Assembly (NCBI GenBank): GCA_021325295.1
Contig: JAJPHM010000061.1
Span: forward strand, 1-60,815
DNA: 60,815 nucleotides
DNA from: Nitrososphaeraceae archaeon
GTDB taxonomy: Archaea > Thermoproteota > Nitrososphaeria > Nitrososphaerales > Nitrososphaeraceae
Direction: 5' to 3'
Shown here: piece after piece, positions 52,935 through 60,815 of the stretch
How positions within the stretch are numbered: the stretch's first letter is position 1
How the letters are laid out: the number at the start of each line of letters is the position of its first letter
The notes under the pieces: generated by a model
Told to the model about the DNA's origin: nothing
The model's input: the letters and a program-made list of their open reading frames with translations, nothing else
The model's database searches: none
Made by a program: the position numbers and the translations under genes

Positions 52935-53777
52935 TTATTTCCAGCTCATTTTCAGCCTTGCCAAAGCCAAAGCTGCTGCAGTTCCTCCTACCAGAGCAAA
53001 GATTGCAAATGGAAACTCGGGTGCAACTACGGTAGTAAACTTGACCGAATCTACCGTGTTTGAAGTGCTTGCAGTCTCTGTGCCATTTGCACTGACATCC
53101 CCTCTGATATTGGTTATATCAATAGTGATAGGCCCGGTATAGTTACTGTTAAATGCAATCCTTTCGGCCTGGGCTCCAGCATGCACAGGCTGGTTTACCT
53201 TCTTCCAAAGCTCCTTGCCATCATTTGAATAAATGATCATATCAAAGCTCTTTACCGGCATCAATGGCTGAAGCGTACCGGGCTCTACATAAGGTCCGGC
53301 AATTCTTGGAGTCACGCTTCTCTGGTCTGTAGAGTTTTGTATAAAGGTCTGATTTGCCGGCGTAATTGCAGCACTTGCATTCAAAAAGGTCACCTCGACA
53401 TCCGATCCTCTGGGATCGATAGGTAGCTGGGTGAACCTCAGCTGCACTCTGTAGATCTTTTTGTCAGACAGCTTGTCAAGCGTCGGCACATTTGGCGTTA
53501 TGGACGAAGAATTGGTTGAGCTTGAGTTCTGTCCGCTGCTCTGGCCCGACAATGAGGCTGAGCTACTCTGCTGGCCTGACGCTGAAGACTGCGCATAAGC
53601 CGCCTGGTGGTAACTTGACAGAGTTGCAAAAATGCCAAGGAGAATAACTCCTGACAGGGCAAGGATTGACAGGCCCGGCAAGTGCTTTTTCCGATTAATG
53701 GCCTTCACGCCCGCATTGTAAAGAAGGTTGAAATGGAACGATTTGTGCGTATAATGATTGGACCGAGCTTCTGGCAT
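52935..53777 (-). CDS. Secreted protein with PEF-type membrane anchor
   Basis: A 280-residue protein. Signal segment at about 34-62 (LSILALSGVILLGIFATLSS), Ser/Gln-rich linker (65-95), beta-rich ectodomain with N-glycosylation sites, and a C-terminal anchor APEFPFAIFALVGGTAAAL near 255-275. This PEF anchor is common in thaumarchaeal surface proteins and also occurs in the pseudogene at 25913. Function unknown. Confidence 0.7.
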   Translation of the reverse strand: MPEARSNHYTHKSFHFNLLYNAGVKAINRKKHLPGLSILALSGVILLGIFATLSSYHQAAYAQSSASGQQSSSASLSGQSSGQNSSSTNSSSITPNVPTLDKLSDKKIYRVQLRFTQLPIDPRGSDVEVTFLNASAAITPANQTFIQNSTDQRSVTPRIAGPYVEPGTLQPLMPVKSFDMIIYSNDGKELWKKVNQPVHAGAQAERIAFNSNYTGPITIDITNIRGDVSANGTETASTSNTVDSVKFTTVVAPEFPFAIFALVGGTAAALALARLKMSWK

Positions 53778-54010
53778 GCAAACTGTCGCCCAAAATAAGA
53801 TATAAACAAACCAGATGCTTTTTTCTGATGCATTCTAGCGACTATTTATCTTGAAAAAGCCTGGTATAGCAAATCGTCATGTGCTTTCAGCCTGAAAAAT
53901 ATCAAAGCTGATTTTGGTCACGATAAATCAGGCTGGAAGGAAAGAAGAAAAGAAGGAAAGAACGAAATGGTACCAAATTTATAGCGTTTGGGCAGACCTT
54001 CTCATAAGGA

Positions 54011-55072
54011 ATGGACGTTACAGAAAAGCTGGATCTAATCATGAGAGAGCCTGTAGAAGAGGTCATTACCAAAGACGAGCTCAAAACACTTCTGGAGACC
54101 AATCCTCACCCAAAGCATTACATCGGCCTGGAAATATCCGGAATCCTCCACCTTGGAAGTCTCGTTCTGACCGGGTTTAAAATAAACGACTTTATCAAAG
54201 CTGGCGTCCATGCCACCGTTTTTCTGGCAGACTGGCATACTTATATAAACGACAAGCTTGGCGGCGACTGGGACAGAATAAGAGAAGTATCACGCTACTA
54301 TTCTGATGCATTCAAGTTCTTCTGCCCCGGCGTCAACATTGTACTTGGAAGCGATCTTTACGACAGAACTGACGACTACTGGGAGAACTTTGTGCGCTTT
54401 AGCAAGCACATGACGGTGGCACGTACAATGCGCTCAATGACCATTATGGGCAGAAGCGAAAAGGAAGGCAACATAGACCTATCGCAGCTGATGTATCCGC
54501 CTATGCAATCTGTCGACATCAAGGCACTTGATCTGGATATTGCCCACGCTGGCATGGATCAGAGAAAGATCCACGTACTGGTAAGGGAGATATTTCCCAA
54601 GATGGGATGGAAGGTGCCTGTATGTATACACCACCACCTTTTACCAGGACTTTCCGAGCCAGAGCCGCTTGGGCAAGCAGCCAGGACGGAAGAGGGAGAA
54701 AGTGAAGAGATCAGAGTTTCAAGCAAGATGAGCAAAAGCAAGCCTGCAAGCGGGATCACAATCCATGACGACGAGCAGGTCATCAGAGACAAACTGGCAA
54801 AGGCATTCTGCCCAGTAGGAGTTGCCCAGAACAACCCTGTGCTGGAGCTCGTAAGGTATGTTGTATTTCACCAGTTTAGCGATTTTGTGATTGAAAGGCC
54901 TGCGAAATATGGTGGCAGCATTTCCTATTCAAGTTACAAGGAAGTTGAGAGGGATTTTATTGACAAAAAGATACATCCGATGGATTTGAAAAATGCAGCT
55001 GCAAAATATGTTAATAAAGTAGTAGAGCCGGTGCGCACTCACTTTAAGGGCAGGGAGCCAAAAATCAATTGA
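54011..55072 (+). CDS. tyrS: Tyrosyl-tRNA synthetase
   Basis: A 353-residue class I enzyme of archaeal type. HIGH-like GILHLGS at 44-50 and KMSKS at 239-243. It charges tRNA-Tyr. A short acidic insertion (about 222-233) precedes the KMSKS loop. A polypurine tract is found upstream at 53936-53965. Confidence 0.94.
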   Translation: MDVTEKLDLIMREPVEEVITKDELKTLLETNPHPKHYIGLEISGILHLGSLVLTGFKINDFIKAGVHATVFLADWHTYINDKLGGDWDRIREVSRYYSDAFKFFCPGVNIVLGSDLYDRTDDYWENFVRFSKHMTVARTMRSMTIMGRSEKEGNIDLSQLMYPPMQSVDIKALDLDIAHAGMDQRKIHVLVREIFPKMGWKVPVCIHHHLLPGLSEPEPLGQAARTEEGESEEIRVSSKMSKSKPASGITIHDDEQVIRDKLAKAFCPVGVAQNNPVLELVRYVVFHQFSDFVIERPAKYGGSISYSSYKEVERDFIDKKIHPMDLKNAAAKYVNKVVEPVRTHFKGREPKIN

Positions 55073-55224
55073 TGGCAGGCTTGTATTGTGGATAGCATAT
55101 TACGCAGTATGGTGTGGTAGCATGCTAATTAATGCTAATAGAGCACAGCATTTAATGCTGCCTAGCTGGCTGCAAAAATCCACATTACATGCTTGGTTTG
55201 GCCTGCTAGCCAGTAAAGTATCTG

Positions 55225-55512
55225 TTAGATCAGAGTGATCTTGAAGAGGATAGATATGCCTGCAAGTTCGGCTACGCTTATTCCAAAAAAGTACGGCATC
55301 AAGTCCTCCGCATACAGCGGAGCCATTGCAAAGTAGCCATAAACAGTAATTGTGTTATGCACAACCAACATGGCAGCAAAGAACATCAGGCCTGCAGTGA
55401 AGGTGGCTCTGGTCCTGCTGTAAATCTTGCCGTAAATGAAAAGCAAGCCTGCAAGCAGCCCAATATTTGCTAGGCTCACTGCAGCACTCATTTCCATCAA
55501 CATTAAGCTCAA
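55225..55512 (-). CDS. Small membrane protein
   Basis: A 95-residue protein with three likely membrane helices (about 8-28, 35-58 and 72-93). Its genes are often beside HTH regulators; here an ArsR-like gene lies 154 nt upstream. No family assigned. Confidence 0.6.
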   Translation of the reverse strand: MSLMLMEMSAAVSLANIGLLAGLLFIYGKIYSRTRATFTAGLMFFAAMLVVHNTITVYGYFAMAPLYAEDLMPYFFGISVAELAGISILFKITLI

Positions 55513-55666
55513 GGTGGCAGCCGGTAGGCTTATTTACTTTTTTCCAATTTATTACAACTCTGCAGGAGAGCAAGAAAGGGCAAGACAAGGCAAGGTCGCA
55601 AGGGAAAAGGAGGGAGAAAGACTATCTTATTGTATCGATCAAACCTGTCTCTTCAGCCACTCCAAG

Positions 55667-55969
55667 TTAACTCTTCTTCAATTTTATCTTGCTTCTCACT
55701 TCATTGAATGCATCGATATTAGCTTCAAGGTAATTAGAGAGAAAATAGAGCACACCATATTTTTCGCCGGCTTTAGTGATGATATTGTTCTTTTCGAGCA
55801 CATTGATGTGGTGCTGCACTGCCTTGTAGTCCAGCCCAAGCTCATGCGCCAGCTGGTTTATGTTATACGGCTTGGCCTTTAGCAGGTCGATTATCCTGAT
55901 TCTATTCTCGCCTCCCCTAGAACCAGCAAAAAGATACCACAGCAGGCGCTTGGCATAGGGGTCTGGCAT
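55667..55969 (-). CDS. ArsR-like winged-helix regulator
   Basis: A 100-residue protein. Winged helix with RIRIIDLLKAKPYNINQLAH, LGLDYKAVQHHINVLEKNN and the wing AGEKYGVLYFLS. Probably represses itself and the membrane protein gene downstream (55225-55512). Confidence 0.75.
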   Translation of the reverse strand: MPDPYAKRLLWYLFAGSRGGENRIRIIDLLKAKPYNINQLAHELGLDYKAVQHHINVLEKNNIITKAGEKYGVLYFLSNYLEANIDAFNEVRSKIKLKKS

Positions 55970-56118
55970 TGATGTCTGAAATCAAGAGTAATAATTTAAA
56001 TCTGATTATGGCGTCAATGCCAAGCTTGATGGACATTGCCAGCCGTCAGCAGAAAGAAAGAAAAAAGAAAAAGAAGACTGAATAAAAAATTGGTTCCCAC
56101 AGGTTAATCTGGCCTAGT

Positions 56119-56331
56119 TTAGTTTATGCCAAGCTGTGGGAATGAAGCTACGCTGATTCCAAGTTCTCCCTGGATCTTTCTTATCTTGTTGGCGTACTCG
56201 ATCATTCTTCCGTTGTCATCCTGTACCTTGGCTATTCTGTACCCTTTCCATGCCTTTCTGAGTGCGCCCCAGCTCTGTGCTACGGTGAACGTGCTTTTCG
56301 TACCCAAATTCGTAGTTGTCAAGACTGCCAT
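56119..56331 (-). CDS. Small conserved-looking protein
   Basis: A 70-residue basic protein (SWGALRKAWKGYRIAKVQ; ANKIRKIQGELGI) with amphipathic helices. Good start with sequence spacing. Looks like a genuine small thaumarchaeal gene, function unknown. Confidence 0.5.
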   Translation of the reverse strand: MAVLTTTNLGTKSTFTVAQSWGALRKAWKGYRIAKVQDDNGRMIEYANKIRKIQGELGISVASFPQLGIN

Positions 56332-56471
56332 ACTATGAGGTAGTAGAAAGCCTAACTAGATACGACCCAGAGTCAACTTTTTGTTATCTCAGAGTAAATA
56401 CTTTAATACAAATTACAACAGCGCCATAAACTATCTCAAGTGAATAATAAAACATTATTGTTATCATTACA

Positions 56472-56687
56472 ATGTCTTCATGTCCTCAGGCAAAAGTAAG
56501 AACTAAACTTATTGTGCTGCGCAGGTATGAGATGATTCCTGAATGGCTACCTGTTTGCCTACATTCATTAAAAAAGCATCGAGTTTCCCTGCTTCAATCG
56601 GTTTATCAGGCTGTAGCATATGAGAGAATGGCTTTGAAGAATAGATCAGCAGGTCAGGGTAGTCTGACACTATTTGATAATCCCTAG
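56472..56687 (+). CDS. Doubtful small ORF
   Basis: A 71-codon ORF; the part EMIPEWLPVCLHSLKKHRVS has a natural look, but there is no clear promoter and it is convergent with the zinc protein. May be spurious or a relic. Confidence 0.25.
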   Translation: MSSCPQAKVRTKLIVLRRYEMIPEWLPVCLHSLKKHRVSLLQSVYQAVAYERMALKNRSAGQGSLTLFDNP

Positions 56688-56689
56688 TT

Positions 56690-56935
56690 TCATGATTGTC
56701 CGATATTGCGATGCAGGTGCGCCGTTTTTCTAATGTGGTTCTTTTCTCTAAATCTTCCCTTGTATTTCATGTTACGTGGTCTGGTTCTCAGCCGGTATTT
56801 ACAGCAGGGACATACAAGGCCACTGCATTTGATAAATAGCTCGCATACTTGGCATCTTTTCTGACCGTCATCGTATCTTCCCTTCCGAGCTGGCTTGCTT
56901 GCCCTGTATCTGATGCATATACCCTTGCACACCAT
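56690..56935 (-). CDS. Thaumarchaeal CxxC small zinc protein
   Basis: About 81 residues from the ATG at 56935 (MVCKGICIRYRASKPARKG). CQVC and CPCC pairs suggest one zinc site; the rest is strongly basic (YRLRTRPRNMKYKGRF). Proteins of this type occur in several copies in Nitrososphaera-group genomes. Nucleic-acid binding is likely. The frame is open to 56959 but the internal Met matches the family start. Confidence 0.7.
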   Translation of the reverse strand: MVCKGICIRYRASKPARKGRYDDGQKRCQVCELFIKCSGLVCPCCKYRLRTRPRNMKYKGRFREKNHIRKTAHLHRNIGQS

Positions 56936-57110
56936 AGAGATTATCTTCCTGAGATACAATCATGAGAATCAGCAGCATGCATTTGGCAATCAGCCAGTCC
57001 TGTCTCGCCCGGTACTATTATTCATTCTATTCAATTTCTCTCGCTCTCGATCATGTACTGTTCGACTCCTGTCTTGGTCTATACTAACTAATCCAATCTA
57101 CTACTCTACT

Positions 57111-58379
57111 CTATTCCCTTCTCAATGCCACCAGAGGCGATAGCCTAGACGCCTTCCAAGCTGGATAAACTCCTGCAAGTATCGAAAGACCAACAGACAG
57201 CAGCCAGACATTGATTATGTCACTAGGCACAAACACAGGGCTAAACGAGGCCCCTCCCGGTCCACCAAATCCACCTCTTCCTCCCCCTGGACCAGCACCA
57301 GAACCAGTTAGCAGATATCCTCCTACAATCCCTGTTGCTATTCCCGCTGAAGCACCCAGTATTCCGATAATGACAGCTTCCATGAGAAATAGAGACAGGA
57401 TAAATCTGCCCTGCGCGCCTATTGCTTTCATTGTACCTATTTCTCTTATCCTTTCAGTGACAGACGTATAGAGAGTTGTGACGATGCCAACCGCACCCAC
57501 TAATAGGGCTATCAGAGCAACATCCAAAACAAATGATTGATTGCCAGATAGAAAGTTCTGTCTTGCTGCAAGTATTGCTGATGGAGTAGTTACTCCAATA
57601 TTATTACCATAATAGGTGGTTATCAATTGCTGAGTTGCATTGTCATAGTCAGGGGATGTTGTGACTACTGCCAGTGCGTCATAATTGCCGGCTTTTCGTA
57701 ATAGTGATTGACCTACTCCTTGGTTGATTATTACTGCTCTGTCAATCTGATTGTTCCCAGTTGGTTCAACTATTCCTGTAATAACAAAAGATTTGATATT
57801 CTGCTGCTGCTTTCCTGTTGTAGGATCAACATAGTTGTAAACTGCCCTAACTGTCTGGCCAAGTGTCACAAACGCACTTGGTTTACCTGGAGGATTTGCA
57901 ATATTATAACCAACTAACATCGAAGACGGGTCTCCTGGCGATATAACTGAACCTGGTGTCAATTGTAGAGACGGGTCTATATCATAAATTTTGGAAGGGT
58001 CTATGGCCATAACATTTGCATTTAGGGCGTTGCCTGCTGCCTGTAGTTGTACAGAGCCGGTATATTCAGGTATTACATCAGAAACATACTGGATTGAATG
58101 GATCCTGCTAACTACTACGCTGTTCAGGTTAATAGATGGCGTTGCTGATTCAGCGGCCCCAAATCCCCTTTGACCCGGACTTACAAAAAGGACGTTTGGT
58201 GCCAAGCTATTCAACTGTTGTTGGACAAATGCGGATTGACCAGCACTCAGGCCATCAAGTGCAATCATTAAACCACTTCCTACCATGACCATAACTATGG
58301 TAAGGATAGAACGCATCTTGCGCTCCCAGAGGGCATCTCTGGCAAGCCTGAGGATTTCCTTGAAAGTTAGGGAAACCAT
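57111..58379 (-). CDS. MacB/FtsX-type ABC transporter permease
   Basis: A 422-residue permease: N-terminal membrane helix (about 22-42), a large extracellular domain (about 50-275), and three C-terminal helices with a Gly-rich loop (about 368-385). VTERIREIGTMKAIGAQGR near 310 is the FtsX signature. Third gene of the operon with the secreted protein and the ATPase. Confidence 0.9.
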   Translation of the reverse strand: MVSLTFKEILRLARDALWERKMRSILTIVMVMVGSGLMIALDGLSAGQSAFVQQQLNSLAPNVLFVSPGQRGFGAAESATPSINLNSVVVSRIHSIQYVSDVIPEYTGSVQLQAAGNALNANVMAIDPSKIYDIDPSLQLTPGSVISPGDPSSMLVGYNIANPPGKPSAFVTLGQTVRAVYNYVDPTTGKQQQNIKSFVITGIVEPTGNNQIDRAVIINQGVGQSLLRKAGNYDALAVVTTSPDYDNATQQLITTYYGNNIGVTTPSAILAARQNFLSGNQSFVLDVALIALLVGAVGIVTTLYTSVTERIREIGTMKAIGAQGRFILSLFLMEAVIIGILGASAGIATGIVGGYLLTGSGAGPGGGRGGFGGPGGASFSPVFVPSDIINVWLLSVGLSILAGVYPAWKASRLSPLVALRRE

Positions 58380-58472
58380 GTCTTGGTCACCTTGGTATAG
58401 TATAGTGATTGTGCGCAGATCGCTTCATGTCCACACAACTATATTTTCCCTCAATAGACAGTGCTGTGTTGC

Positions 58473-60632
58473 TTATTTCCGCTTGCCTCCAGCCCTTTCC
58501 TTGCTCTCGTCCAGTAGCGATTCAATATCGCCATCTGTAGACCTCTGGACAGCTATTGATCTGCTCTTGCGCCTTCTCAGTGCTACTGCCACGCCTATTC
58601 CGACTGCAATTGCAGCAATTATAATTGCCAGAATCATGATGGGGATGCCAAAGAAGGCGCCGTTATCGCCCCCTCCTCTGCCTCCAAACCCAAATCCTCC
58701 GCTCCCTTGGCCTCTCGTACCCTGATCGCTTCGCACGAATACATTTTGTGCCATGATAATGGTGTGCGGGTTTTTCAGGTCATCAGTATATGTTATACGC
58801 AATGTCACCGGGTAGACTCCGGAAGTGATACCTGCTTCTGTGTTGCCAGAGGTGCCGGTGCTATTGTCACTGGTTCTAGAAACTGCAAGTGGTATGCTAA
58901 ACGGCAATGGCGAATCTGCATCCAAATCTCCCAAATACTGTGGTTGATAGGACTGAGGACGTAGTATATTGTTAGTTGAATTGGTACTAGCGCCATTAGT
59001 GTTGGCTCCAAAATTGCTAGAGCCACCGATGAAGGAGCTTGTATTATTTCCGCGGTGTCTGCCAAATCCTCCAAATCCAAAGCCAAAGGGATTTTGACTA
59101 GTGCTACCACTGCTGCTACTATTGCCTGTTGCTCCCGAGTTCGCAAATTCTGGTGGTACCATTCCAACGGTGGTATAGAGGGCAACGGTATTGCCCATAT
59201 TCAGCAGGTTGCCTGATAGATTAGGGATACCATTGACATAAGTGATGGTCAACCCCTGGATTGCGATGTTTATTTCACCAGTAATATACGCCCCTAGCGA
59301 AATGGAATCTGTACTTGCTTGGCCTCCTGAAATATACTGTGAGGTAATGGGAAATGATACTGGTGTACCGATCACGCTTGTTGCTGCAAAGACTTTTGTG
59401 GATAGCTGCTGCGAACTACCTGCGTCAAGCGTGTCAAATGTCCACTTGGATTGGCCCAGAATCTTGACCGATGAAGAGTCAGATGCAATAGACAATATGA
59501 CATTGTTGAGCGGCGTCTTGCCTGTGTTTGTTACAGTAAAGTTAAGGTCGGTGACTTTACCGGCAGTCAGTACAGAGTCGCTGTTGTCTGGAACAATCTG
59601 CAGGACTGACTTGGCAGCGTTTGGAGATACAACCAGACCGACAGGCAAGCTGGTCGTCTGTCTGTTGCCGTAGGCATCGACATATGAAATCTGAAGTAAC
59701 ATAGTCTGCACTGATGTGCCTGCTGAATAGCTTGGGAACAGAACAGGAGTTATCTTGCCGCTTCCTCCAACAGGAATTGTGCCCAGAGAGAATACCCTAG
59801 AGCCAACGTTGACAGTAGATGAAGAGCCGCCGCTAGCAGATGATTGAGACGAACTTGGAGCAGAGGCATTAGTTGTATTGCTTCCGGCTGCAGCTGCAGA
59901 TGCAGATAATACGCTGGTAATGCCACCTCCGCTGCCGGAGGCATCAGCTACCGTAACCGTAACACCAGCTGCAGGAGCAGAACCTTTGTTCACTATCTCT
60001 ATTGTAACATTGTTTGCAGTACCTGGAGTAAGTTGTTGAGTCTGGGCCACTGCATCAAGTACAACCCTCCCAGTCAGTGTAAATGGCACGTCAATTGTGT
60101 TGCTGTGGCTTCCACCTGTCTCCAAGACTCTGTTATAGGTAAGGTTAAGCGTTGATAGGTATTGTCCTACATTGACAGTATTTGGCACATTAACGTTAAA
60201 GTACATCGTAAAGGTCTGCCCTGCAGACACGGGCAGATTATACGAGGACACTGCCACGTTGGGGCCGTTATTTCTCCCGCTGGCAGTAAAGTCGGATGGT
60301 AATGTAAGAGAGCCAACTACATCTACCAGCTGATAGGTTCCGCGGTTGACAAGCACAACTGCCAATACGGAAGGCCCGTCTCCTGGAGCTACCTCCTGTT
60401 TCACTGGATTGGCGGTTGTAGTGGTAGAGGATGTAGCCTGGTTGTTGGTCCAGTAGCTGTCAAGGTATACCACTTCATTTAGGTTCAGGCCAAACTGCGT
60501 GCTGGGCTCAGTCTGGGCATATGCTCCTGTCCCAAGGGAGCCTAGCGATAGAGACGACAGAACAGTCAAAAATGCTAGGGACAGAGAGAGAATGACTCTT
60601 GGTCCATTGCTGCCGGTTATCTTGGAACTCAT
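58473..60632 (-). CDS. Large secreted COG1361-like protein of the ABC operon
   Basis: A 719-residue surface protein: signal peptide (1-39), repeated beta-sandwich domains with NEW3/CARDB pattern (VPNTVNVGQYLSTLNLTYNR, VEIVNKGSAPAAGVTVTV-like, DLNFTVTNTGKTPLNNVIL), low-complexity Ser/Gly/Asn tracts, and a C-terminal membrane helix (about 660-682) with a basic tail. ATG directly follows the ATPase stop at 60633. In such operons it acts as the extracellular partner of a MacB-like transporter. Confidence 0.75.
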   Translation of the reverse strand: MSSKITGSNGPRVILSLSLAFLTVLSSLSLGSLGTGAYAQTEPSTQFGLNLNEVVYLDSYWTNNQATSSTTTTANPVKQEVAPGDGPSVLAVVLVNRGTYQLVDVVGSLTLPSDFTASGRNNGPNVAVSSYNLPVSAGQTFTMYFNVNVPNTVNVGQYLSTLNLTYNRVLETGGSHSNTIDVPFTLTGRVVLDAVAQTQQLTPGTANNVTIEIVNKGSAPAAGVTVTVADASGSGGGITSVLSASAAAAGSNTTNASAPSSSQSSASGGSSSTVNVGSRVFSLGTIPVGGSGKITPVLFPSYSAGTSVQTMLLQISYVDAYGNRQTTSLPVGLVVSPNAAKSVLQIVPDNSDSVLTAGKVTDLNFTVTNTGKTPLNNVILSIASDSSSVKILGQSKWTFDTLDAGSSQQLSTKVFAATSVIGTPVSFPITSQYISGGQASTDSISLGAYITGEINIAIQGLTITYVNGIPNLSGNLLNMGNTVALYTTVGMVPPEFANSGATGNSSSSGSTSQNPFGFGFGGFGRHRGNNTSSFIGGSSNFGANTNGASTNSTNNILRPQSYQPQYLGDLDADSPLPFSIPLAVSRTSDNSTGTSGNTEAGITSGVYPVTLRITYTDDLKNPHTIIMAQNVFVRSDQGTRGQGSGGFGFGGRGGGDNGAFFGIPIMILAIIIAAIAVGIGVAVALRRRKSRSIAVQRSTDGDIESLLDESKERAGGKRK

Positions 60633-60815
60633 CTATCTATTGTACACATCCCTTTCAATCTGGCCATCCCTGATGAAGATGGCTCTATCAGTTTCAAGAG
60701 CAAGCTCTGGATTGTGTGTCACCATCACTATCGTCCTTCTATACTTGGCTGACAGCATCTTTAGCAAATCAAATACTTCCTGTCCTGTCTTTGTATCTAG
60801 GTTGCCCGTTGGCTC
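60633..60815 (-). CDS. ABC transporter ATP-binding protein, C-terminal part
   Basis: The last 60 residues of an ABC ATPase, cut by the window edge. EPTGNLDTKTG is the D-loop after Walker B and MVTHNPELALETDR carries the switch His; typical of the MacB/LolD family. Its stop is directly followed by the start of the 719-residue gene. Confidence 0.9.
   Translation of the reverse strand, partial: EPTGNLDTKTGQEVFDLLKMLSAKYRRTIVMVTHNPELALETDRAIFIRDGQIERDVYNR

Noticed and set aside
1-60815. CRISPR array or rRNA operon
   Set aside because: No regularly spaced repeats and no rRNA-like sequence were seen in any gap.

Overview
The window is archaeal and most likely comes from a Nitrososphaera-like ammonia-oxidising thaumarchaeon. 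The evidence is archaeal housekeeping genes (uS11, an Lsm protein, Fap7-type kinase, archaeosine tgtA, RtcB, ThiL, PyrI, TyrRS of archaeal type), TATA-box promoters about 25 nt upstream of nearly leaderless genes, secreted proteins ending in a PEF-type membrane anchor, and a small CxxC zinc protein typical of that group. No amo genes, rRNA or CRISPR array are present, so the genus is an inference.

Layout. 86-5932 is a tight leftward cluster: helicase, DUF1998 protein and phospholipase-D-like protein, which together resemble the DrmA-DrmB-DrmC core of DISARM defence. A HEPN-like protein and a short proteasome-like Ntn hydrolase follow in the same direction. No methyltransferase is visible. 6117-22344 is mainly core metabolism: phosphate uptake (PiT/DUF47), preQ0 synthesis (queC, a fused queD), an AsnB-like ATPase, purB, RtcB with a PDCD5-like partner, uS11, thiL and a sugar-phosphate mutase. 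Two HTH/nucleotidyltransferase modules are interspersed; in one, the HEPN partner gene is broken by two stop codons.

22514-36633 is a 14.1 kb integrated element in the 3' half of a tRNA-Thr(CGT) gene. It has 43-bp direct repeats as attL and attR and an SSV-type integrase split between the two ends. It carries a complete type I restriction-modification system (hsdR-hsdS-hsdM), a Swt1-like HEPN protein, winged-helix and HTH regulators, membrane or secreted proteins (one a pseudogene), and a pair of near-identical palindromes next to a protein of unknown function that may be its replication or control locus.

36729-60815 returns to the chromosome: msrB-msrA, a CBS/zinc protein overlapping a Mut7-C nuclease, pyrI with a candidate structured sRNA upstream, a copper cassette (YHS protein, Lrp-TRASH regulator, YHS-CopA ATPase, HMA chaperone), a DEAD-box helicase, two zinc-ribbon proteins, the Fap7-Lsm-tgtA group, endonuclease V, tyrS, small regulators, and a MacB-like export operon cut by the right edge. 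The archaeosine pathway is represented at two sites (queC/queD and tgtA). Copper handling and two potential defence islands are the main accessory themes.
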